64,000 nucleotides of DNA, taken from positions 1 through 64,000 of the IMG/VR virus record IMGVR_UViG_3300042897_000994; one strand, written 5' to 3'. This DNA is from a virus. The notes under the pieces are model-generated. The model saw only the letters and a list, made by a program, of their open reading frames with translations, was not told the origin of the DNA and made no database searches. How positions within the stretch are numbered: position 1 is the stretch's first letter; every line of letters starts with the position of its first letter. A program made the position numbers and the translations under genes. Positions 27,301-35,668 of the stretch are shown one piece after another.

Positions 27301-28197
27301 CCTTCTTTAGCTAGACTGAATACATTTAAAAGCTTTTATGAGAGCATAACACAGGACACTGGAACTGGTAGTGGAGTTGGAGTTACTATTCCTTCAGAAT
27401 CTGATCTTTTCACCGCAGGTTACGATCTTTATGTTGCAAATGAACGGGTAGATAGCGGAACATATTTGGGTAGAAGAACTATATTTCCAGTAATTAGAAA
27501 TTCAAAGTATGCTCCTCTAAGTGCCTCAAGTGCTTATACCAAATCTCAAAATATGTATATTTTTGAAGAAGTTGCTAATATGGGAACTTCTCAAACATAT
27601 AATATAACGGGCAGTCCTACTCTTATTGATACAAGTTTACATATCACTAATGCTTCTACTAATACCGGTGATGGTTTAGGTGGAGTTGACTTTCAGAGAG
27701 GCGCTAAAATGTCTTTTGAAAGCGACGATCAGTATCTGTTAGGCAAAAAGAGCTGCGGTTCTTATCTTTTCATTTCTACCGATATTCATAGCAGTATTTG
27801 CGTAGATGGTAAAGCTTCAACTTCAACTAAAAAGATTTTAAACGGAACTAACAATTCAATCAAAGTTCCTGTAGTTTTCCAATATCGAATGACAGATTTT
27901 TACGGCTCTGGAACAAGTGGCTTAGGAAACATCGGAGGTGATTCTACAGGAAGCACTACAAATCTTACATATACCAAGAGGATAGGTTTTGATATTTTGA
28001 TCAAAGACGGAACAGTTTATTCTTATGACTTAGAAGTTTCTGCAAAATACAAATCAGATTCGTTGAATCTAAATTCTGTACCTTCGGTTAGTGTTTCTAC
28101 TGCAGTAAGTGACTTACAGGGAGTGATAAAAAATCTATCTCCTGCAGTACCACAAACTATAGGGGCAGCTAGCACAAATACTATTTCGACTGGTTAA
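24361..28197 (+). CDS. Very large tail structural protein with FN3-like domain, 1278 aa
   Basis: The N-terminal ~400 residues are beta-rich with a short helix pair. A coiled coil lies near residues ~420-475 (IEDLNKQKNTLSSEIKELDN). An FN3-like domain follows (QVEIRVRSVSEAGWPSNPA, SDYSESVIISFP, residues ~615-650). The C-terminal half contains further beta domains. The leader GATAAATATACAT lies just before the ATG. It is probably the periphery of the baseplate or a long side fibre. FN3 domains in phage structural proteins often bind carbohydrate surfaces. Not matched to a T4 gene. Confidence 0.55.
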   Translation: MSENSISTLLPQLLRLYQNSISSYEAMTGAVTGNEETVNIDVIENDNTITKLPVPTFGYLKNEIQRLERNIATLTNYDSASNSSILLPDGSVRSIILQKLEAEASDLTSINSVTNFSVKQNYFFDDFMTPLLYVSFDLTNQISPNTEEAVLSIFYMTIDSQDKLNYFNSELKGSSILEYDSFKSALDDRGISYLEETEVKAISPRNNRYYGTFDVNDISSSTVTQLINGVNTTVVLKTYRLNKLTYSDSDSPFTDTQSIKIGDSLVINQDPISTRYEVVSVDSGTNSVTLKLLEGNSPITIGSEIFKIYKSPESTVSLDLNVGYGEYLAVFIKPVDPNSRIPAINWSPGSAFFTNDLTITLSSGEVKPLYNYYREFVTDFGAYILGLAVDKIPTSSQAITPDSPVLNSSDFKVVQINQQITNKREVAEIEDLNKQKNTLSSEIKELDNAIAAKRSEIANKNYKNSVERDADKNQLDGLVTQRSTKADLYSSIVKSIDAKATDAGLTAADPKYRVRGFFPLPSPKVSNETGAQQIVQFLIEYKYLNTDGSANPVDTFNFQDGNSEASGAFSNWVEVYGPVRPRVYNASSQKYQWATILTQDSDTININQVDIPITKGEQVEIRVRSVSEAGWPSNPALSDYSESVIISFPTEINTDNTLNDIIKQNQESLAAVKLQEAINSKGIDQHLSSSFTANEKYFAHDATVISSGFVSGNQTPIDLFTKLNQLQNEITSLQQVIAGIGGELAVSIIDDQGVETALVKDQLNTFFAGYYADAVNGLSIKKGAIVTKTYFINIKNTNQNPLELISKIFGSSDRKVRESEDPSASSSSSTILPAIYEYLDNFNTYVSSDSTYNTLYKYDLVPLLLTSPDVTSSDPYTQIESLAPYQSSQVKSQFIYSRYYDVAGEEKFYQSVEPGTTTPIYNLDDAENFYGRLSYETSLGASFIFGGSFAYDVVTGKFLPTTSTTFYNNDDNTIEIHTSHPSLARLNTFKSFYESITQDTGTGSGVGVTIPSESDLFTAGYDLYVANERVDSGTYLGRRTIFPVIRNSKYAPLSASSAYTKSQNMYIFEEVANMGTSQTYNITGSPTLIDTSLHITNASTNTGDGLGGVDFQRGAKMSFESDDQYLLGKKSCGSYLFISTDIHSSICVDGKASTSTKKILNGTNNSIKVPVVFQYRMTDFYGSGTSGLGNIGGDSTGSTTNLTYTKRIGFDILIKDGTVYSYDLEVSAKYKSDSLNLNSVPSVSVSTAVSDLQGVIKNLSPAVPQTIGAASTNTISTG

Positions 28198-28202
28198 TTC
28201 AT

Positions 28203-28228
28203 GTGGGATATATAAAAAAAGATCCCAC
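28203..28228 (+). promoter_or_regulatory. Late-promoter-like element enclosed in an inverted repeat
   Basis: The core TATATAAAA occupies 28209-28217, 14 nt before the ATG at 28232. It is flanked by a perfect 7 bp inverted repeat GTGGGAT / ATCCCAC (28203-28209 and 28222-28228), unlike the other copies. A transcript entering from upstream would form this hairpin; a transcript starting here would not contain its left arm. Confidence 0.6.
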
Positions 28229-28231
28229 TGA

Positions 28232-31200
28232 ATGGCTGATCCTATATTAGATAAAGCATCGTTTCAACTCGTTAGAACTAATCCAAAACTAACCACAAAT
28301 GTGAAGTTAGTAGTTGATAGTTCTGGGAATTTGTACTTAGATTCGTTTAATGCAAATTCAGACTTGTCAAATAATATTTACAAGGCTTATAACATAGATC
28401 CGAACTCGTCTTATGAAAGAGATGTTTTCAATTTCTATAATCAAAGAAACTTACCTCAGTCCTTGGCATATTCATTGTTTCAACAGAACAATGATATTTC
28501 AGTTCTCCCCGAGTATGATGATCAGTATGAGAGTTTTTATACGGGTGGAGCTGAATCTATATCTTCGGAATCTTATGCCGAAGATTTAGGTGTTTTAGCA
28601 CCAATTTGGCTAGAAGAACAAATTCCTGACTATTTTGTTATTTTCAGAACTAATGGACCTGCTAACGTAAATTTAGTTAATCAAACAGATCCTAATTTTG
28701 ATGTAGATTCTGCAACAGGATCTTCTGAATTTTCTCAGAATATTCTCGAAAATTCTACAATAATTAAAACTTTTGATTTAACTGCAAATTCAAGCATTGG
28801 AAAGTATCTTAGAAACTATAGAAGTAATCCTCTCTTTCCTCAGTCTTCTCTTTTTGTGACTAATCTTCCAGATGAACCTGTTTTATTTAGAGGAATTTCT
28901 TATGATAAAGGCGGTTTTGTAGAGAAGGGAGATCTTTTGTACAGCTCTCTTATAACAGAGGAAAAAACAATTATTGAAACTGAATATTTAATTTCATCTG
29001 GATTTGAAAGAAATGGAGTAATATGTGCAAATCTTATCAATCTTCAGTTTTTATTCAATGATGAATATTCAGATGAATATTCTATCAATAGATATTTCGG
29101 AATCTATGTTAGTGGTCAAAAAGAAGGTTCTTTCTATTTAGATTCGAATGCATTTTATCTAAATAGATTAGCAGAAAAACAAACTCCTAGAATTTCTTCT
29201 GCCGATGAAATATCTAACATAACAACAGAAAAGTTTGTAGTAACTAATCCAAACGGCGTTGTAATTTATGCAGATCCTTCTACTATAGAAACTGACACCG
29301 GATTTCCTGATCCTCAGCGAGTTTCAGAAGTAAATTCTTTTCTGTATGTAAAAGACAAATATGACAGTTTTCATACTCTTAAAAAAGGATCGAAATTTCC
29401 TGCGAATTCTCTAAGACTTTCTGATCAGAAAGCTGATTTAGGTGCTTTTACAGGTTTGGATTCTCCGCCAATTTCTTCTATTGAAGCAGAAAGACTTTCT
29501 AATAAAGGTGCGGCCGGATTTTATATTGAAATAAACAGTGGATCTGTAAGAAACGGACTTAATATAGAATTTTATGATGGGAATACAAGAACTCATATAA
29601 TTTCTTGTAATTCTGCTGTAGCAACTACACCTGGAATTTCAAATCAATATTACTTCAACGGAAATGGTTCTTCTGTAGATATTGCAAATTCAATATTAGG
29701 AGCTATTAACTATTATTCTCCAGGAACTAGATTTTTTTCTGCATGTATTGTAGGTAACAAGATAATCATTTACTCCAGATATACAGGATCCAGATTTAAT
29801 AGATTAGGATTTAAAATTACTGAAGTTGATTCTACTATTACAACTTACCCTTCTCATATAACTGATCAAGTAACTTCTTTCATTGGTGGATCGGATTCTT
29901 CTAATTCAAGAATTAAAGTAGAAAGATCCTCAAAGGATAGATTTTCTGGTAATCTGTATAAAGCAGGAGAACAAATAACTCAATATGTATCTGATGGTTT
30001 ATATTTAGAAGAGCCAGTTTTTAATTCTTCTGGAAATATTATTGGATTTACCGGGGTAGATTCTTATTCAACTATTATTTTTGACAAACCCGGCGTTGAA
30101 ATCACTTCAATTGGAACAGTTTCTAGTTATTCAGTCTTTAAGGCCGAATTTGGAAGACTTTCTATTTATCCGTTGCGAGATTTTGACTTTGATTTCTATA
30201 GTCAACAGTACAGCTTAATGGGTGAATTAATAGAAGAGCATGATTTTTACAACGAGTATGTTCTAGAAAATGGTGTTTTAGTTCCAGTAGAAGAGTCTTC
30301 TTACCCTCAGATTATCGATTTCTATACAAACGGTGGTTTTTCTGAACTTCAACCTATTCTTCGAAATGAAAGCCAACTTAATATTCAACAGTCACAAGAA
30401 ATTCTTTCTGAATATGATAGACTGTTTGAAAATTATAACAAAAATTTGGCTTTACCTTCTAGAACGGTTCCTTATATTTGTAAATGGGTCTATGATGACT
30501 ATGGAAAGGATGTTAGAAATAAAGCTTACAGACTGGATTATAGTCCAGCCTTCGGTATCTACAACTTTTCTCCGTCGGATAAAGATTTTACGCAAAATCC
30601 ACAGGCATTCACTCATGAATGGTACTATCTTTCAAAGGTACCTTATTATTTTGATGAAGTAAGTCTTTTAGAATCATGGAGCTATTTCAACGAAACAGTT
30701 GATGACAATCAAGGTTCGACTCTTGGATTTTTTCAAGATGTAACTACTGACAATTTCGTTAATTACTTTGTTGTTGATAATCTGCATAACGATTTATATG
30801 ATGCTTACTTCGACAAGGAGATAAGATATTCAAGATTTAGTAATGGAAATTCTGCTAACTTTGCAGAAGCATTTTTTAGAGGAGTTAAAGTAATCGGAAA
30901 AAAGAGATCAGAAAGCACGACAGTAATAGATTTTAATCTCAATAATATTAAGTTCACAACTCCTGATTATTTTAATGATTACAAGTTTGCGGCCATATTA
31001 ATTCCAAACAGACCAGACAAACCTTCTACGCAGATAAAGGTAATTGAAAATAAGAAATGGAAAACGATTACTCTTGTGATTTTCTTGACGATAGATTATC
31101 AAGAAATTTTACCTGGTAGAGATATAGAAGTTATTGATAGGACTCTTCTATATTGTCTTAAAGATAAAATTTCGCCTAATCTCGATGGAGACTTTTTCCC

Positions 31201-32764
31201 TCAAACGTCAGCAGGTGAATACTTATACGAAGATTCAGTACTGAATGGTGCTATAAATTTCGCAACTTCAAAATTTGATAACGCAGGAGGATACTATGTA
31301 ATGAGAGGTACTCTGAGTTCTGTAGGAGTTGCTCCTAAATTTTCTCGGGATATTCAACTTGGCCCGGATGGAAAATTTAATGATATTGAATTTACTATCG
31401 ATTCTGGGCCCGATGCAGGGGTTTATTTAATTTCTGGTATTTTAGCAGTTATTAACGATTCAACGTTTCATGCTACTACAATAACTAAAAACGGGCTTCC
31501 TTTTAATCTGCCTTATGTTCCTTCTGATATTTTAAGCTTCACTGGAGCTACCTATTATGTCGTGTTTGGTGGATTTAATCTGTTTGTACCTATTATGAAT
31601 TCAGTTTCGTATGCAGCAATCAGCTCGGCTATAAATAACGGAGATCCTGGAATTATCTATGAAACAGTAGAAACTGATGGGACTTTATCTTACAACCAAT
31701 TTGTTCTTGAATTGAGATCTCAGGATTTCTTTATGAAATCTGTGTATTTAGATCCAATAAGAGATCCTAATAAACCAACCAGCTTTAATTTACAGAATAC
31801 GATAGGTTATGAATTAAACTTATCTTCAAATTCAAGAGTAATTCCTTTCTTTAGACATAGCGGAAGATTTAATCCTAAGTTCGTTGATGTTTTCAAATTT
31901 TTAGATCCTTATCTAGCTGAAGAGACTGATAACACGGCAACCCAAGGAGGGTCAGATCTAATTTACAAAGAAAAGGTATTTAATTTGATGAGATACAAGA
32001 ATACTCAACTAGATCCTGCGTTCGTCTATTTTGGAAAAATTAGAAATTATTTCTATCACAAAGTTAATTCTATTAATGCTGGCGGAATCTTGGAATTATC
32101 AGGAAGTTCTTCCTTTCAAAGCTTATATCCTCTTATTAATGAGGTGGCTATAAACAAAAGAGATAGTTTTTATATCTTCTCTTCGTCGTGGGATCCTGGA
32201 TATTTTACTACAAATCTTACTAAGGCTTCTTCTGTTCTTTCGCCTGGAACTTTTTCATCCCTTGAAAAGAAATCTTTTGCTGGATCTAAATATGTAAAAG
32301 TTCCACAGAACTTTTTATTAGAAGAATTTCTAGAAAATGAATATAGAGTTACTGTAACCGGTTCTCAGGTTTCTATTTATTTGGATGTCCAGGGAGCACT
32401 TGTTAGATATTTCTACTCAAAAACTTCTGACCTTTTTAGAAAATACGTGAATCCTAATTTTACACTCTTTTCTGATTCTAGCGTAGAAGAATTTGCGAAA
32501 TCTTATATTAGAAAAAATATACTTCCTCTCTATAAAATAGAAAATATTAACTTCTATCTAAAGGAATCTCGATCAGTAGAACCCGATAATTACCAACCTT
32601 TTCAAATTTCTAACTCCGAAAAATTAGCAGAAGGTTTAAGAATTGTGAAGAATTTCACTGTGAATTTTAAAGATCCGAACCAGTTTAATCTGGATTTGAT
32701 ATATATTAAAAAATCAGGCTTCTCAATTTCTGCAGGTGCAAGTTTGACTATAACAAAAAAATGA
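28232..32764 (+). CDS. Giant tail/baseplate structural protein, 1510 aa
   Basis: The longest gene in the window. The start (MADPILDKASFQLVRTNPKL) is followed by NVKLVVDSSGNLYLDSF and a region with APIWLEEQIPDYFVIFRTNG that looks conserved in style, but I cannot attach a named family. It is beta-rich, aromatic and Asn/Ser-rich throughout, with no signal peptide or transmembrane segment. It has its own late-promoter motif and precedes the collagen-containing fibre. The size suits a baseplate-proximal fibre or a large wedge decoration. Confidence 0.55.
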   Translation: MADPILDKASFQLVRTNPKLTTNVKLVVDSSGNLYLDSFNANSDLSNNIYKAYNIDPNSSYERDVFNFYNQRNLPQSLAYSLFQQNNDISVLPEYDDQYESFYTGGAESISSESYAEDLGVLAPIWLEEQIPDYFVIFRTNGPANVNLVNQTDPNFDVDSATGSSEFSQNILENSTIIKTFDLTANSSIGKYLRNYRSNPLFPQSSLFVTNLPDEPVLFRGISYDKGGFVEKGDLLYSSLITEEKTIIETEYLISSGFERNGVICANLINLQFLFNDEYSDEYSINRYFGIYVSGQKEGSFYLDSNAFYLNRLAEKQTPRISSADEISNITTEKFVVTNPNGVVIYADPSTIETDTGFPDPQRVSEVNSFLYVKDKYDSFHTLKKGSKFPANSLRLSDQKADLGAFTGLDSPPISSIEAERLSNKGAAGFYIEINSGSVRNGLNIEFYDGNTRTHIISCNSAVATTPGISNQYYFNGNGSSVDIANSILGAINYYSPGTRFFSACIVGNKIIIYSRYTGSRFNRLGFKITEVDSTITTYPSHITDQVTSFIGGSDSSNSRIKVERSSKDRFSGNLYKAGEQITQYVSDGLYLEEPVFNSSGNIIGFTGVDSYSTIIFDKPGVEITSIGTVSSYSVFKAEFGRLSIYPLRDFDFDFYSQQYSLMGELIEEHDFYNEYVLENGVLVPVEESSYPQIIDFYTNGGFSELQPILRNESQLNIQQSQEILSEYDRLFENYNKNLALPSRTVPYICKWVYDDYGKDVRNKAYRLDYSPAFGIYNFSPSDKDFTQNPQAFTHEWYYLSKVPYYFDEVSLLESWSYFNETVDDNQGSTLGFFQDVTTDNFVNYFVVDNLHNDLYDAYFDKEIRYSRFSNGNSANFAEAFFRGVKVIGKKRSESTTVIDFNLNNIKFTTPDYFNDYKFAAILIPNRPDKPSTQIKVIENKKWKTITLVIFLTIDYQEILPGRDIEVIDRTLLYCLKDKISPNLDGDFFPQTSAGEYLYEDSVLNGAINFATSKFDNAGGYYVMRGTLSSVGVAPKFSRDIQLGPDGKFNDIEFTIDSGPDAGVYLISGILAVINDSTFHATTITKNGLPFNLPYVPSDILSFTGATYYVVFGGFNLFVPIMNSVSYAAISSAINNGDPGIIYETVETDGTLSYNQFVLELRSQDFFMKSVYLDPIRDPNKPTSFNLQNTIGYELNLSSNSRVIPFFRHSGRFNPKFVDVFKFLDPYLAEETDNTATQGGSDLIYKEKVFNLMRYKNTQLDPAFVYFGKIRNYFYHKVNSINAGGILELSGSSSFQSLYPLINEVAINKRDSFYIFSSSWDPGYFTTNLTKASSVLSPGTFSSLEKKSFAGSKYVKVPQNFLLEEFLENEYRVTVTGSQVSIYLDVQGALVRYFYSKTSDLFRKYVNPNFTLFSDSSVEEFAKSYIRKNILPLYKIENINFYLKESRSVEPDNYQPFQISNSEKLAEGLRIVKNFTVNFKDPNQFNLDLIYIKKSGFSISAGASLTITKK

Positions 32765-32767
32765 TAA

Positions 32768-35230
32768 ATGGCTATAGTAATTAAAGAAATACTGGCTTCT
32801 GACACCATTTCACAAGCTTCTGATAAAATTAATTTTAATTTTGATCAGTTTTTAATAAATGGCGGAGGTCCTCCAGGGCCACAGGGACCTTTAGGTCCTA
32901 TCGGACCTGCAGGAGTCAGAGGAAGTTTATGGTTTGATGGTAGTGGTGCTCCATCTTCAATAACCGGTGAAGAGGAAGGCGATTATTATCTAGATGTAGA
33001 TAATGGCGATGTTTATTTGTATAATGGAGTAACCTGGTCATTAGAAGGAAATATTCAGGGTCCTCAGGGTCCGGTAGGGCCGCAAGGTCCGGGGAATATT
33101 CTTTTTGAAATAGATGGAACAAATCCAGATGTAAACCCAGCTAACCTTTTTTACAGATATAGATTCATTAATGCGAATTCCGATCTTTATACAAATACAG
33201 GTCTTTATGCTTCTCAGAGTTTACTAGTAGGTGGTTTCCCAATCGGTACTAATTCTGATGAAGGTATTTCTAGCTCGTGGGGAGAAGTAACTGATGTATA
33301 TTCTAATCAAATCAATCCTGCTTCTGGAGTTCTCTTCGTTCATATGCCGGTTGCTACTTCTGGAAAAAATATAATTCTTTCCAGGATATTAGGAGATGGA
33401 ATAAACACGTACAATACTGATGATATTACAGAGATGGGTAGTATCAGCGTTGACGACTATGATTCAGTTTTTATTGAATCAAATAGAATTATCAATAGTG
33501 CAGATTTATATGCCCAAAGCGTAGGACTAAAGATTGCTTCTTATGACAGTGATCTTCAGCTTTTGTCAGGAAGAAATATCAATATTTCTACACAGACTCC
33601 TACTACCCCTTATGGTAGTTCGATATTCGGTGCAGATACTGGGAATGGAATTATTACGATTACTGCTTTAGAATCAATTGCCTCGGGATATACTGGATCT
33701 GCTGTAAGATTACAGAAAGGTTCTGGATCTACTTATGGTCATGCATATATTTCGTTAGGAACAAGTAATCCCGCAGTACAACCTGCATCAGGTGATGGTT
33801 CTATCTTAATTACAAATACAACTGGAGATTCAATTACTGTAGATTCAAGTGGGGCACTATTCTTAGTTTCTACTGATGCTATGGATATTGTTTCTAGCGA
33901 TGATATAACGTTAGATGCTACCGTAGCTCTTAAACTTACTGCACCTACTATAGTTTTAGGTGATGGTGATCTGGAAACAGGTGGAAAGATTATTCTAGGA
34001 GCTGATACTCTTGGTGGTAGCTTTACTACTGGGCAATTATTTCTGGTAAGAGAAACAAGCAATTCGGTGAACACCGTAGTTGCTCAAAGTGGCTATGATT
34101 TTGTATTAAAGTCAATCAATTACACAGGAAATGTTTCAATACCAGAGGGTGCCAGATATGGTAGAATTGTAGGTCAAATTAATACGTCTACTGGTGGAGT
34201 TCTGGATAATTTGGCAGGAATATCTTTCGAAGCCGATTCTGGAGCTTCTTTCTCTGGACAAATAAATTCAAGAATAAGATTCTCTGTTTCTAGAAACACA
34301 GTTGCTGCATTTGAACAGAGGCTTGAACTAAATAAGAATGGTCACCTTAAATTTCTTTGGGATAGTTCTAAGTCTGCAGGCTCTGAAAGAGATGCTAAGA
34401 TCTTTATGCAAAGCGGAGACTCTACCGAAGGTGATGGTGCTCTATTGACTATAAAAGGTTCTGATTCTTATATGCCCGGGAGTGGTTTTAGCGCTTACAA
34501 CGGTGGGGGAATTATTATTGAAGGTGGCGATGGATATGGTGCAGGATTTACTCTGGGCAAGAAAGGTAATATCTATCTAAACCCTTGGCGGTTATCTGGT
34601 GGAAGTAGTCAAGACTCTTATGGTGTTAAAATTGGTGGAGATACTACCACCGGAATTACTGCTTCTCTTGCGATCTATCCAATGAGAAGTGGAGGCACTA
34701 CATATGCAACTGACACACACAGTGTACAGATTTACGATGGTTCGGGTGTAGAAAGATTCGGAATTAAAAATGATGGTAGTCTTTCGGTAGGTTTAAAATT
34801 CCCAGCCACTCAAGTCGCTTCTGCAGACGCTAACACTCTAGATGACTACGAAGAAGGAACATGGACTCCTAGTATGACTACGGGATCTGGATCCGTTACA
34901 TTCAACAGTACTAGCGGTACTTATACGAAAATAGGTAGAATGGTAACTGCTACTGGATATTTGCTTGTTTCAGCTAGCACAGGTAGCGGATTTTTAAGAA
35001 TAACTAACTTACCTTTCGCATGTGCAAACTCTAATTCAGCAGAAAGTGCAGCTGCACTCTATTTTGATGTGGTAAACTACGGTGGAACAGTTACCGGTCT
35101 GATAGGTCATGTAGTTGCTAACACTTCATACATCTTAGTAGAAGCGAATGATACAGGTTCGGGTACCAATGCAGGTGGAATGTTGGCTAATGGAACAACG
35201 ATTAGAGTAACAGTAACATATATAGTATAA
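32768..35230 (+). CDS. Tail fibre with short collagen segments and C-terminal beta domain, 820 aa
   Basis: The N-terminus (residues 1-31) shares an anchor module with the protein at 21602. Two collagen-like stretches follow: residues ~34-53 (GPPGPQGPLGPIGPAGVRG) and ~98-109. A long shaft with repeats typical of knitted fibres comes next. Residues ~690-820 (YEEGTWTPSMTTGSGSVTFN, then GTYTKIGRMVTATGYL) match a C-terminal domain common in tail fibres and tailspikes. No S74 chaperone is visible, unlike the fibre at the start of the window. It likely contacts the receptor through the C-terminus. Confidence 0.8.
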   Translation: MAIVIKEILASDTISQASDKINFNFDQFLINGGGPPGPQGPLGPIGPAGVRGSLWFDGSGAPSSITGEEEGDYYLDVDNGDVYLYNGVTWSLEGNIQGPQGPVGPQGPGNILFEIDGTNPDVNPANLFYRYRFINANSDLYTNTGLYASQSLLVGGFPIGTNSDEGISSSWGEVTDVYSNQINPASGVLFVHMPVATSGKNIILSRILGDGINTYNTDDITEMGSISVDDYDSVFIESNRIINSADLYAQSVGLKIASYDSDLQLLSGRNINISTQTPTTPYGSSIFGADTGNGIITITALESIASGYTGSAVRLQKGSGSTYGHAYISLGTSNPAVQPASGDGSILITNTTGDSITVDSSGALFLVSTDAMDIVSSDDITLDATVALKLTAPTIVLGDGDLETGGKIILGADTLGGSFTTGQLFLVRETSNSVNTVVAQSGYDFVLKSINYTGNVSIPEGARYGRIVGQINTSTGGVLDNLAGISFEADSGASFSGQINSRIRFSVSRNTVAAFEQRLELNKNGHLKFLWDSSKSAGSERDAKIFMQSGDSTEGDGALLTIKGSDSYMPGSGFSAYNGGGIIIEGGDGYGAGFTLGKKGNIYLNPWRLSGGSSQDSYGVKIGGDTTTGITASLAIYPMRSGGTTYATDTHSVQIYDGSGVERFGIKNDGSLSVGLKFPATQVASADANTLDDYEEGTWTPSMTTGSGSVTFNSTSGTYTKIGRMVTATGYLLVSASTGSGFLRITNLPFACANSNSAESAAALYFDVVNYGGTVTGLIGHVVANTSYILVEANDTGSGTNAGGMLANGTTIRVTVTYIV

Positions 35231-35231
35231 G

Positions 35232-35429
35232 ATGACAAATATTGAACTAAAAGAACTAGAAGACAAAACGATAGCCTGTAAAAAGATGGTTATTGAAAAT
35301 GACGATACGATTAGCATCGAAAGATTTTGTGTTGAATACACTGAAGATGCCGAAGAGCTTAATCTTATCAAGCAGAAAGTGGGAGTTAAATCTTATCATG
35401 AAATCATTTCAATTTGGAATAAAATATGA
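35232..35429 (+). CDS. Small acidic protein, 65 aa
   Basis: The gene starts 1 nt after the fibre stop and overlaps the next gene by 4 nt (ATGA). The protein is charged and mostly helical (IELKELEDKTIACKKMVIEN). Its tight coupling to the fibre gene suggests a fibre-assembly or adaptor role; the family is unknown. Confidence 0.6.
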   Translation: MTNIELKELEDKTIACKKMVIENDDTISIERFCVEYTEDAEELNLIKQKVGVKSYHEIISIWNKI

Positions 35430-35662
35430 CACAACAAGAAAGAGAACAAGTAATGAGCATTGTCTATGAATATGGATTAGCTTTCAACAAACTTGAAGCT
35501 GCACAAAAACAGATGAAAATGCTTAGTGAAAACGTAACTAACATAGAAGGTGAAATAAATGAAATCAGAAAAAGGGAGCAAGACCTTATTTCTAATTTAA
35601 GAGAAACCTACGGTGAAGATGTAATTACAGCTGATTATCTTTTCAATGAAATAAAAAAATAA
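35426..35662 (+). CDS. Small coiled-coil protein, 78 aa
   Basis: The protein is helical through most of its length with heptad-like spacing (MLSENVTNIEGEINEIRKRE). It is coupled to the previous gene by ATGA and stands 6 nt before the next. Possibly a fibre chaperone, since small coiled-coil chaperones follow fibre genes in T4-like phages (gp38, gp57A style), but there is no sequence identity to claim this. Confidence 0.6.
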   Translation: MTQQEREQVMSIVYEYGLAFNKLEAAQKQMKMLSENVTNIEGEINEIRKREQDLISNLRETYGEDVITADYLFNEIKK

Positions 35663-35668
35663 AAGCGG

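Noticed and set aside
32768-35230. S74-type chaperone at the end of the second fibre
   Set aside because: No S-D-x-R-L-K or AQEVE motif; the C-terminus is a different fibre end domain.
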